A model generated the notes under the pieces. The model searched no databases, was not told the DNA's origin, and was given only the letters and a program-made list of their open reading frames with translations. Source: Pseudodesulfovibrio sp. 5S69 (GTDB lineage: Bacteria; Desulfobacterota; Desulfovibrionia; Desulfovibrionales; Desulfovibrionaceae). Taken from it: DNA of 64,000 nt. Of this stretch, positions 15,838 to 26,580 are shown one piece after another (within the stretch, counting starts at the first letter, position 1; every line of letters begins with the position of its first letter). Location of the stretch: NCBI RefSeq assembly GCF_037094465.1, contig NZ_CP146609.1, forward strand, positions 496,001-560,000, in the 5' to 3' direction. The position numbers and the translations under genes were made by a program.

Positions 15838-16407
15838 TCAGACCGCCCGGCGCATGCGCGGCGGCCGCTTCCGGGCCAGCTCAAGCAGGGCGCGGCCGGC
15901 CGAGGACAGCTCCCCGCTGTTGTCGATGGTCCGCAGGGCCGGGTGGCTGACGGCGTAGTCCCCGGCGCGTTGCAACCGGCCTTCGACCTCTTCGGCGGTC
16001 TCCCGGCCGCGCAGGACGAGGCGCTGGCGCAGGATGTCCGGGTCCACGGTGACCAGCGCCGGAACAAGGTCCGGGTAGCGCCGGACGGCCTCGGGCAGAT
16101 AGGCGCGGGAGCCGTTGACCACCACGTTCAGGCCCGCCTCCAGCCAGGCGTCGATCTCGATGCCCACGCCGTAGCGGTTGCCGTGGCTGTCCCAGGCAAG
16201 GGCGAACAGGCCCAGGTCCAGGCGGGCACGGTACTCGTCGGGCAGCAGGGCCACGTGGTTCTCGCCCCCGGCGTCGGCCGGGCGGGTGATGTAGCGGTGG
16301 GCGAAGGCCGCCTCGCTTCCGGGGCAGTGCTTGCGGGCGTAGAGCATGATGGAGTCCTTGCCGCAGCCGGAAGGACCGATGACGTAGATCAGGTTGCCTC
16401 GGGTCAT
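15838..16407 (-). CDS. phnN: Ribose 1,5-bisphosphate phosphokinase PhnN
   Basis: This 189-residue guanylate-kinase-like protein has the Walker A GPSGCGKDS at 11-19, then RYITRPAD and a lid region. PhnN makes PRPP from ribose 1,5-bisphosphate in the C-P lyase pathway. It is the last gene of a three-gene leftward operon, overlapping DUF1045 by four bases (ATGA), with a GGAGA ribosome site. Confidence 0.92.
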   Translation of the reverse strand: MTRGNLIYVIGPSGCGKDSIMLYARKHCPGSEAAFAHRYITRPADAGGENHVALLPDEYRARLDLGLFALAWDSHGNRYGVGIEIDAWLEAGLNVVVNGSRAYLPEAVRRYPDLVPALVTVDPDILRQRLVLRGRETAEEVEGRLQRAGDYAVSHPALRTIDNSGELSSAGRALLELARKRPPRMRRAV

Positions 16408-17138
16408 GAATTCTCCTTGGTATTGCCGAGCCGGGCCCGGTAGGTCAGCCGAAACGGCGCGGACCGGTCGGGCTGGTGGAAGAGACAGAGTTCGCGGACC
16501 GGATAGGGGCGCCCGGTGACGGACGCGGCCAGGCCGGACAGGATGTCCGCAAGGCGTGCGCGCCGGTCCGGGTCCTCGACGCGACCGGTCAGGGTGATGT
16601 GGAAACGAAATTCCGAAAGCACGTAGGGGTAGCCCCACTCGTCGAGCAGGCGGCTTTGGGCCGGTGTCATGCCCGGGGTCCGGCGGGCCTCGTTCTCCTC
16701 GGGGGTGGCCGGAATCCGCAGGGGGGTCATGGCCCGCAGGCAGGCCTCGGCGGCCTCGCCCAGACGGACCTGGTCGGCCGGGACCAGGGCCAGGAACGAG
16801 CCTATCACGCGCACGGACAGGGAGGGCAGGTCGAACGGGGCCAGGGATCCGGCCAGGGTCTCCAGCCGGTCGACTATCCCGGCCTCGTCCACGCCGGGCA
16901 GGGGCGCGAAGGGTGGCATGAGCGTGCCGTGGAAGCCGTAGTGGCGCGGCGGCTCGGTGGCCGCCCGCCATGCCTCCGGAGACAAGGCCTCCGGAGAGAG
17001 GCCGTCCGGCGGGACCGGGGCGGCGGGCGGGACGGACTCGTTGTCCCGGCCGAGCCAGGCCGCGCCGAAGCGGTCCAGGTCGCCGCCCCGCTCCGGGGCG
17101 TAATAGACGCCGTAGCGTCCGCTCGTCTGTCCGGTCAT
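16404..17138 (-). CDS. DUF1045 phosphonate-metabolism protein (2H phosphoesterase type)
   Basis: This 244-residue protein has two His-x-Thr motifs, HGTLM near residue 70 and HITLTG near residue 180, typical of the 2H phosphoesterase fold. DUF1045 proteins occur in C-P lyase loci. They may open a cyclic phosphate, the step done by PhnP elsewhere, and no phnP is present in this window. It overlaps both neighbours by four bases, which points to coupled translation. Confidence 0.88.
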   Translation of the reverse strand: MTGQTSGRYGVYYAPERGGDLDRFGAAWLGRDNESVPPAAPVPPDGLSPEALSPEAWRAATEPPRHYGFHGTLMPPFAPLPGVDEAGIVDRLETLAGSLAPFDLPSLSVRVIGSFLALVPADQVRLGEAAEACLRAMTPLRIPATPEENEARRTPGMTPAQSRLLDEWGYPYVLSEFRFHITLTGRVEDPDRRARLADILSGLAASVTGRPYPVRELCLFHQPDRSAPFRLTYRARLGNTKENS

Positions 17139-17785
17139 GAGGCCGCGCCCCCCTCGTACTTGTCCAGGAACGCTTCGATGTCCAGTTCCCGGAAGTCGGG
17201 CAGCGCCTTGCCCAGGAAATCATGGGGCCAGTCCCACCAGGCCAGGCGCAGGAGACGCTGGCGCACCTCGGCCGGGAACCGCTCGCGGATCATCCGGGCC
17301 GGGACCCCGCCCACGATGGCGTAGGGAGGCACGTCCCTGGAGACCACGGCCCCGGCCCCGATGACCGCGCCGTGGCCGATGCTTACGCCGGGCAGAACCA
17401 CCGCCCCGTGGCCGACCCAGACGTCGCAGCCGATGCGGGTGCGCTGGGTGCGCCGCCACTCGAACACGGCCTCGTCGTCCGGGCCGAAGCCGTAGCGCGT
17501 GCTGCGGTAGGTGAAATGGTGCTGGGACGGCCGCCACATGGGGTGGTTGGTCGGGCCGATGCGCACGTTCGACGCGATGGAGGCGAACTTGCCGATGTCG
17601 GCGTAGGCCACGTCGCAGCCGGGACTCAGGTAGGCGTAATCGCCCAGGACGGATTCGAGCATCAGGCAGTGCTCCAGGACCTCGGTGTAGGGACCGAGGG
17701 AACTGTCGCGGACGTCCGCCGTGGGGTGGACCGCGGGGTCCGGGCCGAGCCGGACGTCCTCTTGGGGGTACGGGTGCGTGTTCAT
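17135..17785 (-). CDS. Hexapeptide-repeat acyltransferase of the phn locus
   Basis: This 216-residue protein is built from left-handed beta-helix hexapeptides ([31 protein letters not shown], then [21 protein letters not shown]). It matches the transferase family found in phosphonate operons. It probably acetylates an aminoalkylphosphonate or an intermediate. The ATG at 17785 follows AGGAG; the longer start at 17824 lacks one. It heads the operon with DUF1045 and phnN. Confidence 0.87.
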   Translation of the reverse strand: MNTHPYPQEDVRLGPDPAVHPTADVRDSSLGPYTEVLEHCLMLESVLGDYAYLSPGCDVAYADIGKFASIASNVRIGPTNHPMWRPSQHHFTYRSTRYGFGPDDEAVFEWRRTQRTRIGCDVWVGHGAVVLPGVSIGHGAVIGAGAVVSRDVPPYAIVGGVPARMIRERFPAEVRQRLLRLAWWDWPHDFLGKALPDFRELDIEAFLDKYEGGAAS

Positions 17786-17893
17786 GGCTCCTGACTGACA
17801 AATGCGCCGGGTTTGGAAAAGCACGGGAGCGCATCATTTCCGCGACGAATTTGACGGTTAGGTTACAACAAGTTGAAATCCCTGTCTAAAGCG

Positions 17894-17915
17894 GACAAGT
17901 GCGGAACTTGTCTAG
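17894..17915. promoter_or_regulatory. Candidate second PhnF site
   Basis: GACAAGT-GCGGA-ACTTGTC is a perfect inverted repeat, overlapping a TTGTCTAG that equals the left part of the palindrome before phnG. It lies about 110 bases upstream of the hexapeptide-DUF1045-phnN operon. Confidence 0.45.
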
Positions 17916-18015
17916 TGTGCCTTGTCCGCCCTTGTCCTACCACGTTCCCGAACGCGGCCCGAACCCCGGGCCGGACAAACCCGAACCGCGGGCCCGAGGC
18001 ACGGACATGACCCTA

Positions 18016-18735
18016 TCACGGCTCCACCAGAATCTGCACCCAGTCGCTGGCGAACAGGCAGACCCCGAACTCCACGGGCACGCCGGTCTCGTCCACGTTG
18101 ACGCTCTCGGTGACGAGCACCGGGCGGTTCCTGGGCTGGCGCAGCTCCCCGGCTTCCTCGCCGGTGGGCATGCGGGCGATGATCCGGGTCTGCTTGCGCG
18201 AATAGTCGGACACCCCGAAGTATTCGAGCGTACGGGTCACGGACTTCAATTCGCGGTAGACCCGGACCATGCCCGGAAACAGGGTCTTGGGGAAAAAGGC
18301 CGTGGAATAGCTGATGCGCCTGCCGTCCGCCTCGCCCGCGCTGGTGATGCGGGTGACGACCTCGCCCGGCTCGATGCCGAGGGCCTCGGCCACGCGCGGT
18401 TCCGCCTCGGTGTCCACGGCCTGGAGCAGGATGTTGCCCGGCGTGCGCCGCTGGCGGGACAGGTTCTCGCTGAACCGCGTCCGGCGGCTGACCGGATAGT
18501 GGATGACCGGTTCGCGCACGAAGGAGCCGCGCCCCTGTTCCACGCGGATGAGCCCGTCCTCCTCGAGCACGGACAGGGCGCGCCGGATGGTGTGGCGGTT
18601 GACCCCGAACTCCACGGACAGGCTGTTTTCCGACGGCAGCCGGTCGCCCGGCCCGAATCGTCCGGACGAGATGGCCGCCTCCAATTGCGCATGGATCTGC
18701 CGCCACAAGGCGACCCCGTTTCCGCGCGTGAGCAT
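18016..18735 (-). CDS. phnF: GntR-family regulator PhnF
   Basis: This 239-residue HutC-subfamily protein has an N-terminal winged HTH (GRFGPGDRLPSENSLSVEFGVNRHTIRRALSVLEEDGLIRVEQGRGSFV) and a UTRA effector domain from about 85. It is divergent from phnG, and the 81-base gap holds a perfect 14-bp palindrome, its likely operator. PhnF represses phosphonate genes. The start at 18735 gives the normal N-terminus. Confidence 0.92.
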   Translation of the reverse strand: MLTRGNGVALWRQIHAQLEAAISSGRFGPGDRLPSENSLSVEFGVNRHTIRRALSVLEEDGLIRVEQGRGSFVREPVIHYPVSRRTRFSENLSRQRRTPGNILLQAVDTEAEPRVAEALGIEPGEVVTRITSAGEADGRRISYSTAFFPKTLFPGMVRVYRELKSVTRTLEYFGVSDYSRKQTRIIARMPTGEEAGELRQPRNRPVLVTESVNVDETGVPVEFGVCLFASDWVQILVEP

Positions 18736-18783
18736 ACATGTACCTCGACTCGTTTTTCGCCCGGCAGAGCACAGGCTTCGCCG

Positions 18784-18797
18784 GTTGTCTAGACAAC
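18784..18797. promoter_or_regulatory. PhnF operator candidate
   Basis: GTTGTCTAGACAAC is a perfect palindrome between phnF and phnG, 20 bases before the phnG ATG. It has the TGTCTAGACA core typical of GntR/HutC sites. Confidence 0.75.
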
Positions 18798-18816
18798 TTA
18801 TGAGGATTTCACAGAA

Positions 18817-19296
18817 ATGAAACCCGATAGTGACATGAAGGCCCCCATGGACCGGCAAACCCGAGCCAGAAAGGAATGGATGGGGGTCCTCGCCCGGACC
18901 GGCACGGACCGCCTGGAGGCGGCCTACGCCCGGCTCGACCCCGAACCACGGTTCGAGCACCTGCGCCCGCCCGAGGTGGGCATGACCATGGTCCGCGCCA
19001 GGGCCGAGGCCCGCGGCGAACGGTTCAACCTCGGCGAAATGACCATGTGCCGCTGCTCGGTCCGTCTGCCGGACGGCAGCGTGGGCCACGGCTTCGTGGC
19101 CGGACGCGACCGGCGGCACGCCGAACTGGCGGCGCTGTTCGACGCGCTGCTCCAGGACCCGGACTCCGGCCCCGCCCTGCGCCGGGCCGTTATCGACCCG
19201 CTTTCGGCCTCCCTCGCGGAGGGGCGCCGCGGGCGGGCAGCCAAAACCGCAGCCACCAAGGTGAACTTCTTCACCATGGTTCGCGGCGAAGACTAG
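18817..19296 (+). CDS. phnG: C-P lyase subunit PhnG
   Basis: This 159-residue protein matches PhnG: TRARKEWMGVLARTGTDRLEAA at the start, then GMTMVRARAEARGERFNLGEMTMCRCSVRL and VGHGFVAGRDRRHAELAALFDALLQ. PhnG is part of the PhnGHIJ core that transfers the alkylphosphonate to ATP-derived ribose. The ATG at 18817 has a GAGG site somewhat far upstream; 18835 is an alternative. It is first gene of phnGHIJKLM. Confidence 0.93.
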   Translation: MKPDSDMKAPMDRQTRARKEWMGVLARTGTDRLEAAYARLDPEPRFEHLRPPEVGMTMVRARAEARGERFNLGEMTMCRCSVRLPDGSVGHGFVAGRDRRHAELAALFDALLQDPDSGPALRRAVIDPLSASLAEGRRGRAAKTAATKVNFFTMVRGED

Positions 19297-19305
19297 GGGG
19301 AACCC

Positions 19306-19902
19306 ATGCAAGGACACGCCCTTGACGCGGCCAAAGAACCGCGCGAACCGGCCCTTGAAAACCAGCGCATATTCCGGGCCATACTCCTGACCATGTCCCA
19401 TCCGGGCACGGTCACCGTGCTCGGCAACTGGCCCACGCCGCCCAAGGGGCTGCACCCGGCCGCGGCCGCGGTCTGCCTGGCCCTGGTGGACATGGACACG
19501 CCCCTGTGGATCGGGCCGAGCGCCCCGCTGGATATCCAGACCTACCTGCGCTTCCACTGCGGCTGCACCGTCTCCCGCAGACCGGAGAGCGCCACCTTCG
19601 GCCTGATCCCCGACGGGCTGGAGCTGCCGGACCTCGGCCAGTTCCATCCAGGCGATCTCGAATACCCGGACCGCTCGGCCACCCTGATCATCCAGGTCAA
19701 GGCCATGAACGTGGGCCGGGGGATTCCCCTTTCCGGCCCCGGCATCAAGGGCGAGACCCGGCTGCACGTGGACGGGCTGAACCCCGACTTCTGGCGGTCG
19801 CTGCAACGCAACGCCCGGCGATTTCCGCTGGGCTTCGACGTGATTCTGGCAACACAAACGGAGATCGTCTCCCTGCCGAGAACGATCCAGGTGGGAATAT
19901 AA
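19306..19902 (+). CDS. phnH: C-P lyase subunit PhnH
   Basis: This 198-residue protein shows the PhnH pattern: NQRIFRAILLTMSHPGTV, GLHPAAAAVCLALVDMDTPLW and the closing GFDVIL. PhnH bridges the core complex. It lies nine bases after phnG behind a GGGGGAA site. Confidence 0.93.
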   Translation: MQGHALDAAKEPREPALENQRIFRAILLTMSHPGTVTVLGNWPTPPKGLHPAAAAVCLALVDMDTPLWIGPSAPLDIQTYLRFHCGCTVSRRPESATFGLIPDGLELPDLGQFHPGDLEYPDRSATLIIQVKAMNVGRGIPLSGPGIKGETRLHVDGLNPDFWRSLQRNARRFPLGFDVILATQTEIVSLPRTIQVGI

Positions 19903-19903
19903 C

Positions 19904-21031
19904 GTGTACGTAGCCGTCAAGGGTGGCGAACAGGCCATCGAAAACGCCCATCGGCTCATGGCCGAGGAGCGCCGGGGCGATCCCGGCGTCCCGGAACTGA
20001 CCGTAGAACAGATTCTTGAACAGATGCGCCTGGCCGTGGACCGGGTCATGAGCGAGGGCGCCCTGTACGACCCCTGGCTCGCGGCCCTGGCCGTGAAGCA
20101 GGCGCGCGGCGACCTGGTGGAAGCGACCTTCCTCCTGCGGGCTTACCGGACCACCCTGCCCCGGCTGTACGACAGCCTCCCGGTGGACACCACGGCCATG
20201 GAGGTCCGCCGCCGCGTCTCGGCCACCTTCAAGGACATCCCCGGAGGCCAGGTCCTCGGACCGACCTTCGACTACACCCACCGGCTCCTGGACTTCGACC
20301 TGGCCGCCGGAAACCGCCCGGAGCCCGCGGCCACGGCGCCGGACGCCCCCCCGGACGAGACCGGCGGCGAGCCGCCCCTGTCCAGGGTCATGGACCTGTT
20401 GTCCGAGGAAGGCCTGGTGGACCGTCCCGGCGAAGGACCTGAGCGCGCGCGGCCCGTGGGCGACATCACCCGCGACCCGCTGACCTATCCGGCCGCCCGC
20501 GACGTGCGCCTGCAGAACCTGGCGCGCGGGGACGAGGGGTTCCTGCTGGCGCTGGGCTATTCCAGCCAGCGCGGCTTCGGCGACAACCACCCCTTTGCGG
20601 GCGAGATCCGCATGGGCGAGGTGGCCGTGTCCATCTGCCCGGACGAACTCGGCTTCGAGGTGGAGATCGGCGACGTGACCGTGTCCGAGTGCGAGATGGT
20701 CACCAGCTTCAAGGGCTCCAAGGACGAATTGCCCCGGTTCACGCGCGGCTACGGCCTGTCCTTCGGCTACAACGAGCGCAAGGTCATGGCCATGTCCCTG
20801 GTGGACCGCTCCCTCCAGGCCCGCGAACTCGGCGAGGACATCAACGCCCCGTCCCGGGACGAGGAGTTCGTCCTGTCCCACAGCGACAACGTGGAGGCCC
20901 AGGGCTTCGTCCAGCACCTCAAGCTCCCGCACTACGTGGACTTCCAGGCCGACCTGGTCATGGTCCGGGGGATGCGGGCCGAGATTCTCAAACGGGCCGA
21001 GTCCAAGGCCGAAACCGAGGAGGCCGCATGA
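19904..21031 (+). CDS. phnI: C-P lyase subunit PhnI
   Basis: This 375-residue protein starts at GTG two bases after phnH. It shows YVAVKGGEQAIENAHRLMAEERRGD at the start and YGLSFGYNERKVMAMSLVDRSL late, both typical of PhnI. PhnI is the nucleosidase that, with PhnG, H and L, displaces adenine from ATP by methylphosphonate. Its end overlaps phnJ by four bases. Confidence 0.95.
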   Translation: MYVAVKGGEQAIENAHRLMAEERRGDPGVPELTVEQILEQMRLAVDRVMSEGALYDPWLAALAVKQARGDLVEATFLLRAYRTTLPRLYDSLPVDTTAMEVRRRVSATFKDIPGGQVLGPTFDYTHRLLDFDLAAGNRPEPAATAPDAPPDETGGEPPLSRVMDLLSEEGLVDRPGEGPERARPVGDITRDPLTYPAARDVRLQNLARGDEGFLLALGYSSQRGFGDNHPFAGEIRMGEVAVSICPDELGFEVEIGDVTVSECEMVTSFKGSKDELPRFTRGYGLSFGYNERKVMAMSLVDRSLQARELGEDINAPSRDEEFVLSHSDNVEAQGFVQHLKLPHYVDFQADLVMVRGMRAEILKRAESKAETEEAA

Positions 21032-21981
21032 CCGCCGTCAAGACGCCCGCCGCCCCCGGAACGTCCGCCGTGGAAACGGGCTACAACTACGGCTACCTGA
21101 ACGAGCAGACCAAGCGGATGATCCGCCGGGCCATCCTCAAGGCCGTGGCCATCCCCGGCTATCAGGTGCCCTTTGCCGGGCGCGAGATGCCCATGCCCTA
21201 CGGCTGGGGCACGGGCGGCATCCAGCTATCCGCCTCCATCCTCGGGCCGGATGACGTCTTCAAGGTCATCGACCAGGGCGCGGACGACACCACCAACGCG
21301 GTCTCCATCCGCAAGTTCTTCGCCAAGGTTACCGGGGTCGAGACCACGGAGCGGACCGGTGAGGCCACAGTCATCCAGACCCGCCACCGCATCCCCGAGA
21401 CCCCGCTCAAAGAGGGCCAGATCATGGTCTACCAGGTGCCCATCCCCGAGCCCCTGCGCTGGGTGGAGCCGCGCGAGACCGAGACGCGGACCATGCACGC
21501 CCTGGAGGAGTACGGGGTCATGCACGTCCAGCTCTACGAGGACATCGCCCGGCACGGGCGCATCGCCACCAACTTCATGTACCCGGTCAAGGTCAACGGC
21601 AGGTACATCATGAGCCCGTCGCCCATCCCCAAGTTCGACAACCCCAAGCTCGACGACTCCCCGGCCCTGCACGTCTTCGGCGCGGGCCGCGAGAAACGCA
21701 TCTACGCCATCCCGCCCTACACCGAGGTCAGGAGCCTGGATTTCGAAGACTATCCCTTCGAGGTGGAGACCTGGGACGGGTGCTGCGCCCTGTGCGGGGC
21801 CGAGGACAGCTACCTGGACGAGATCATCCTGAACGACGCGGGCGAGCGCATGTTCGTCTGCTCGGACACGGACTACTGCGCCACCCGCCGCGCCCAGGGC
21901 CACACCGGCCCCATGGCCGACCAGGAGGAGTTGGCGGAACTCACGGGCAAGACGCCCGGCAAGGAAGGAAACAAGGCATGA
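21028..21981 (+). CDS. phnJ: Carbon-phosphorus lyase PhnJ
   Basis: This 317-residue radical-SAM enzyme cleaves the C-P bond. The cysteine pattern of PhnJ is intact near the C-terminus: C-x2-C in CCALC, then about 21 residues to VC and C-x5-C (CSDTDYC). The [32 protein letters not shown] start is highly conserved. It overlaps phnI and phnK by four bases each. Confidence 0.96.
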   Translation: MTAVKTPAAPGTSAVETGYNYGYLNEQTKRMIRRAILKAVAIPGYQVPFAGREMPMPYGWGTGGIQLSASILGPDDVFKVIDQGADDTTNAVSIRKFFAKVTGVETTERTGEATVIQTRHRIPETPLKEGQIMVYQVPIPEPLRWVEPRETETRTMHALEEYGVMHVQLYEDIARHGRIATNFMYPVKVNGRYIMSPSPIPKFDNPKLDDSPALHVFGAGREKRIYAIPPYTEVRSLDFEDYPFEVETWDGCCALCGAEDSYLDEIILNDAGERMFVCSDTDYCATRRAQGHTGPMADQEELAELTGKTPGKEGNKA

Positions 21982-22760
21982 CCAAGCTGCCGCAACCCAT
22001 GATCCGCGTGCGCAACGTCACCAAGAAATACGGCGAGATGATCGGCTGCCGCGACATCTCCTTCGACCTCTGGCCCGGCGAGGTCATGGGCATCGTGGGC
22101 GAGTCCGGCTCGGGCAAGTCCACCCTGCTCGGCTGCCTGTCCGGGAGGCTCGAACCCACCGCCGGATCGGTCGGCTACGCGTCCCGCGAGTTCGGCGACA
22201 TCGACGTGCACGGCTGCGCCGAGCCCGTCCGCCGCAAGCTGCTGCGCACCGAGCTCGGCGTGGTCCACCAGAACCCGCGCGACGGCCTCAGGCTGGGCGT
22301 CACCGCCGGGGCCAACCTGGGCGAGCGGCTGATGAGCATCGGCGCGCGCCACTACGGCAACATCCGGACCGAGGCCCTCAAGTGGCTGGCCGAGGTGGAG
22401 ATCGAGGCCGGGCGTATCGACCACTTTCCCAAGACCTTTTCCGGCGGTATGCAGCAGCGCCTCCAGATCGCCTGCAACCTGATCACCCAGCCCCGGATCG
22501 TGTTCATGGACGAGCCCACCGGCGGCCTGGACGTGTCCGTGCAGGCCAAGCTCCTGGACCTGCTGCGCAACCTGGTCTCCCGGCTCGGGCTGTCGGTCAT
22601 CATCGTCACCCACGATCTGGCCGTGGCCCGGCTCCTGGCCCACCGGCTGATGGTCATGCAGCGCGGCGAGGTGGTCGAGACCGGGCTGACCGACCAGGTC
22701 CTGGACGACCCCCAACACCCCTACACCCAACTGCTGGTCTCCTCGATCCTGCAGGCCTAG
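21978..22760 (+). CDS. phnK: C-P lyase ABC protein PhnK
   Basis: This 260-residue ABC ATPase has Walker [10 protein letters not shown], signature FSGGMQQR and Walker [13 protein letters not shown]. PhnK docks on the C-P lyase core and is not a transporter. It starts within the phnJ stop and is followed by phnL eight bases later. Confidence 0.94.
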   Translation: MTKLPQPMIRVRNVTKKYGEMIGCRDISFDLWPGEVMGIVGESGSGKSTLLGCLSGRLEPTAGSVGYASREFGDIDVHGCAEPVRRKLLRTELGVVHQNPRDGLRLGVTAGANLGERLMSIGARHYGNIRTEALKWLAEVEIEAGRIDHFPKTFSGGMQQRLQIACNLITQPRIVFMDEPTGGLDVSVQAKLLDLLRNLVSRLGLSVIIVTHDLAVARLLAHRLMVMQRGEVVETGLTDQVLDDPQHPYTQLLVSSILQA

Positions 22761-22768
22761 GAACGACA

Positions 22769-23476
22769 ATGCCCACCGACAACACCATGATTTCCGTCCG
22801 CAACCTGGACAAGACCTTCATCCTGCACACCCAGGGCGGCACGGTCATCCCGGTCTTTTCCGGCCTGACCCTCGACGTCGCCGCCGGCGAGTGCGTGGCC
22901 CTGGCCGGGGCCTCGGGCGCGGGCAAGTCCTCGCTGATCTGCTCGCTCTACGGCAACTACCGGCCGCAAAACGGTTCGGTGGCCATCCGCCACGAGGGCG
23001 GGATGGTCGACATCGTCAGCGCCACGCCCAGACAGGTCCTGGACATCCGCAGGAAGACCATGGGCTACGTCAGCCAGTTCCTGCGGGTGGTGCCGCGCGT
23101 CCCGGCCCTGGACGTGGTGGCCGAGCCCCTGGTCAGCCTGACCGGCGACGTGAAGGATGCCCGCGACCGGGCCGCCTTCCTGCTCAAGCGGCTGAACATC
23201 CCGTCCGCCCTGTGGTCCCTGCCACCGGCCACCTTTTCGGGCGGCGAGCAGCAGCGGGTCAACATCGCGCGCGGCTTCAGCGTGGAATACCCGGTCCTGC
23301 TCCTGGACGAGCCGACCGCCTCCCTGGACGCCGAGAACCGGCGGGTGGTGGTCTCTCTCATCAACGAAGCCAAGGCCCGCGGCACGGCCGTGGTCGGCAT
23401 CTTCCACGACGAGGAAGTGCGCGACCTGGTGGCCGACAGACTGTTCGAAATGCGCAGCTTCAAGGAGGCCGCATAA
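22769..23476 (+). CDS. phnL: C-P lyase ABC protein PhnL
   Basis: This 235-residue ABC ATPase has [24 protein letters not shown] and [11 protein letters not shown]. Together with PhnGHI it takes part in forming the ribose phosphonate triphosphate. The ATG follows a weak GGAA site eight bases after phnK. Confidence 0.94.
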   Translation: MPTDNTMISVRNLDKTFILHTQGGTVIPVFSGLTLDVAAGECVALAGASGAGKSSLICSLYGNYRPQNGSVAIRHEGGMVDIVSATPRQVLDIRRKTMGYVSQFLRVVPRVPALDVVAEPLVSLTGDVKDARDRAAFLLKRLNIPSALWSLPPATFSGGEQQRVNIARGFSVEYPVLLLDEPTASLDAENRRVVVSLINEAKARGTAVVGIFHDEEVRDLVADRLFEMRSFKEAA

Positions 23477-23478
23477 CC

Positions 23479-24639
23479 ATGGACCGCATTCTCAAGAACG
23501 CCCGCATCGTCCTGCGCCACGAGGTCGTCACCGGCTCGGTCAGGATCACGGACGGGGTCATCCAGTCCATCGACCTCGGCCCGTGCAACGTGACGGGCGC
23601 GGAAGACCTGAACAACGACTATCTCCTGCCCGGCTTCGTGGAGCTGCACACCGACAACCTGGAACAGGAGCTGGAGCCGAGGCCGGGGGTCTTCTGGCCC
23701 GACCCCATCGGCGCGGTCCTGGCCCACGACAACACCATGGCCGGCGCGGGCATCACCACGGTGCTCGACGCGGTCTCGCTCGGCGAATACCACGACGGCC
23801 CCAACCGCTCGGAGATGATGGACATGTCCCTGCGGGCGCTTTCCCGGGCACGGGCCACCGGGGTGCTCAAGGCGGACCACCGGCTGCACCTGCGCTGCGA
23901 ATTTTCCGACCCCAAGGTCCTGGACATGCTCCTGCCGCACATCGACGACCCGGAGCTCATGCTCGTCTCGCTCATGGACCACACGCCGGGGCAACGCCAG
24001 TTCACGGACACGGACAAGTACCGCAAATACTACAAGAAAGGCTGGAGCGACGAGGAGTTCGCCGAGATCGAAAAGCGGCTGCACGCCACCCAGCAGGCCT
24101 GCGCGGCCGGCAACCGCGAGCGCATCGTCTCCCTGTGCCGCGAGCGGTCCCTGCCCATGGCCAGCCACGACGACACCCTGGCCGAACACATCGCCCAGGC
24201 CGTGGCCGAGGGCATGGCCATCTCCGAGTTTCCGACCACCGTAGAAGCCGCCCGCCTGGCCCGCGAAGCGGGGATCCGCATCGTCATGGGCGGCCCCAAC
24301 CTGGTCCGAGGCGGGTCCCACTCGGGCAACGTCTCGGCCCGCGAACTGGCCGAAGCGGACCTGCTGGACATCATCTCCTCGGACTACGTGCCGGGCAGCC
24401 TGGTCGCCGGGGCGTTCGCCCTGCACCACAGCCTGGGCTTCTCCCTGCCCGAGGCAGTGGCCCGGATCAGCGCCAACCCGGCCGAAGCCATAGGGCTGGC
24501 GGACCGGGGGAGTATCGCCTGCGGACTGCGCGCGGACCTGGTCCGGGTGCGCGAGATCGAAGGCGTACCCGCCGTGTTACGGACCTGGCCGGCCGAAACT
24601 TCCGGACCGCTTGAAATGACTGCTAAAAACGCGGCCTGA
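23479..24639 (+). CDS. phnM: Triphosphate pyrophosphohydrolase PhnM
   Basis: This 386-residue amidohydrolase-fold protein has the LLPGFVELHTDNLE motif, DHTPGQRQF and the SHDDTLAEH histidine/aspartate site. PhnM releases pyrophosphate from the ribose phosphonate triphosphate before PhnJ acts. It is last gene of phnGHIJKLM and starts two bases after phnL. No terminator is seen before phnC. Confidence 0.94.
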   Translation: MDRILKNARIVLRHEVVTGSVRITDGVIQSIDLGPCNVTGAEDLNNDYLLPGFVELHTDNLEQELEPRPGVFWPDPIGAVLAHDNTMAGAGITTVLDAVSLGEYHDGPNRSEMMDMSLRALSRARATGVLKADHRLHLRCEFSDPKVLDMLLPHIDDPELMLVSLMDHTPGQRQFTDTDKYRKYYKKGWSDEEFAEIEKRLHATQQACAAGNRERIVSLCRERSLPMASHDDTLAEHIAQAVAEGMAISEFPTTVEAARLAREAGIRIVMGGPNLVRGGSHSGNVSARELAEADLLDIISSDYVPGSLVAGAFALHHSLGFSLPEAVARISANPAEAIGLADRGSIACGLRADLVRVREIEGVPAVLRTWPAETSGPLEMTAKNAA

Positions 24640-24795
24640 ATGTGACAGCCGCAAGCGACGATTTCGTCAAACCGTCACCCGGTCACAATACCCCTGTTGC
24701 AGGGAGTGTGTAGACCCTTCACGGTGAGGGAAGCTGCCGCCTTCGGGCCGGGCGCCTCCCCCGAACATATCCACAGAACGAGTCGGGAGGCTTTC

Positions 24796-25617
<822 letters not shown>

Positions 25618-25691
25618 TCCATATCCGGCAGCGAACCGGCCGCCGATCGGCAAGAACTGCGTCAACCTCAACAACCACAGGAGATTCCCCA

Positions 25692-26578
25692 ATGTTCTCG
25701 AAACTGTCCAAAGTGTTCATGATGGCGGCCCTGGTCCTGACCGTGGCCCTGCCCGGCCTGGCCAACGCCGGCCCCGAACAGTGGCCCACCACCCTGAAGC
25801 TCGGCTTCATCCCCACCGAGGGCGCGGCCGACTCCGCCAAGCGCGCCAAGCCCATCGCCGCAGAACTGGAAAAGGACCTCGGCGTCAAGGTCGAGATCTT
25901 CACCGCCTCCGACTACAACGGCATCATCACCGCCATGGCCAACAAGCACATCGACCTGGCCTACTTCGGCCCCAAGAGCTATGTGGAGGCCGCTGAAAAG
26001 GCCAACGCCGAAGCCATCGTCATGGAGCTGAACAAGGACGGCCAGCCCGGCTACACCGGCATCATCATCACCTAAAGAAGGGTTCCGGCATCACCGACAT
26101 GGAAAAGGCCAAGGGCAAGACCTTCGCCTTCACCGATCCCAACTCCACCTCCGGCTACCTGGTGCCCAACGTCATCTTCGCCCGCGACATGAAGGTCGAT
26201 CCCGAGAAGTACTTCGCCGAAGTGCGCTTCTCCGGCTCCCACGGCGCGTCCATCCTGGCCGTCAAGAACGGCTCCATCCAGGTGGCCGCCACCAACAACA
26301 TCGACATGGACCGCATGATCGAGAAGGGCGCCGTCTCCCTGCAGGACTTCAACATCATCAAACGTTCCGACATGATCCCCGGCGCGCCCATCGCCGTGCG
26401 CAAGGACCTGCCCGAGAGCCTGAAGTGCGCCATCGCCGGTTCCCTGCTCAAGATCAACGACGACCCCGAGGCCCTGGAAGTCCTGCAGAACGGCGGCTAC
26501 CGCCACACCTCGGACAGGGACTACGACATGGTCCGCTACCTCAAGCGGCTCAAGGCCGAACTGGCCAAGAAGAAGTAA
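25692..26578 (+). pseudogene. phnD: phnD, phosphonate-binding protein, frameshifted
   Basis: The first part (25692-26075) has a signal peptide ending ANA and the PhnD segments LGFIPTEGAA and LAYFGPKSY, and stops at a TAA. Homology continues in another frame (KKGSGITDMEKAKGKTFAF, TSGYLVP) to 26578. The break is at 26073-26074, where a TA lies between ACC and AAGAAG; without these two bases the frame is continuous. This breaks the binding protein of the importer unless it is a sequence error. No slippery heptamer is present, so programmed frameshifting is unlikely. Confidence 0.85.
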
Positions 26579-26580
26579 CG

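Noticed and set aside
24663..24690. Repeated GTCA motif upstream of phnC as a Pho box
   Set aside because: The spacing between repeats is 8 bases, not the 11 of a PHO box.
26060..26110. Programmed frameshift in phnD
   Set aside because: No slippery heptamer, no downstream hairpin and no internal start; a mutation or sequence error is simpler.
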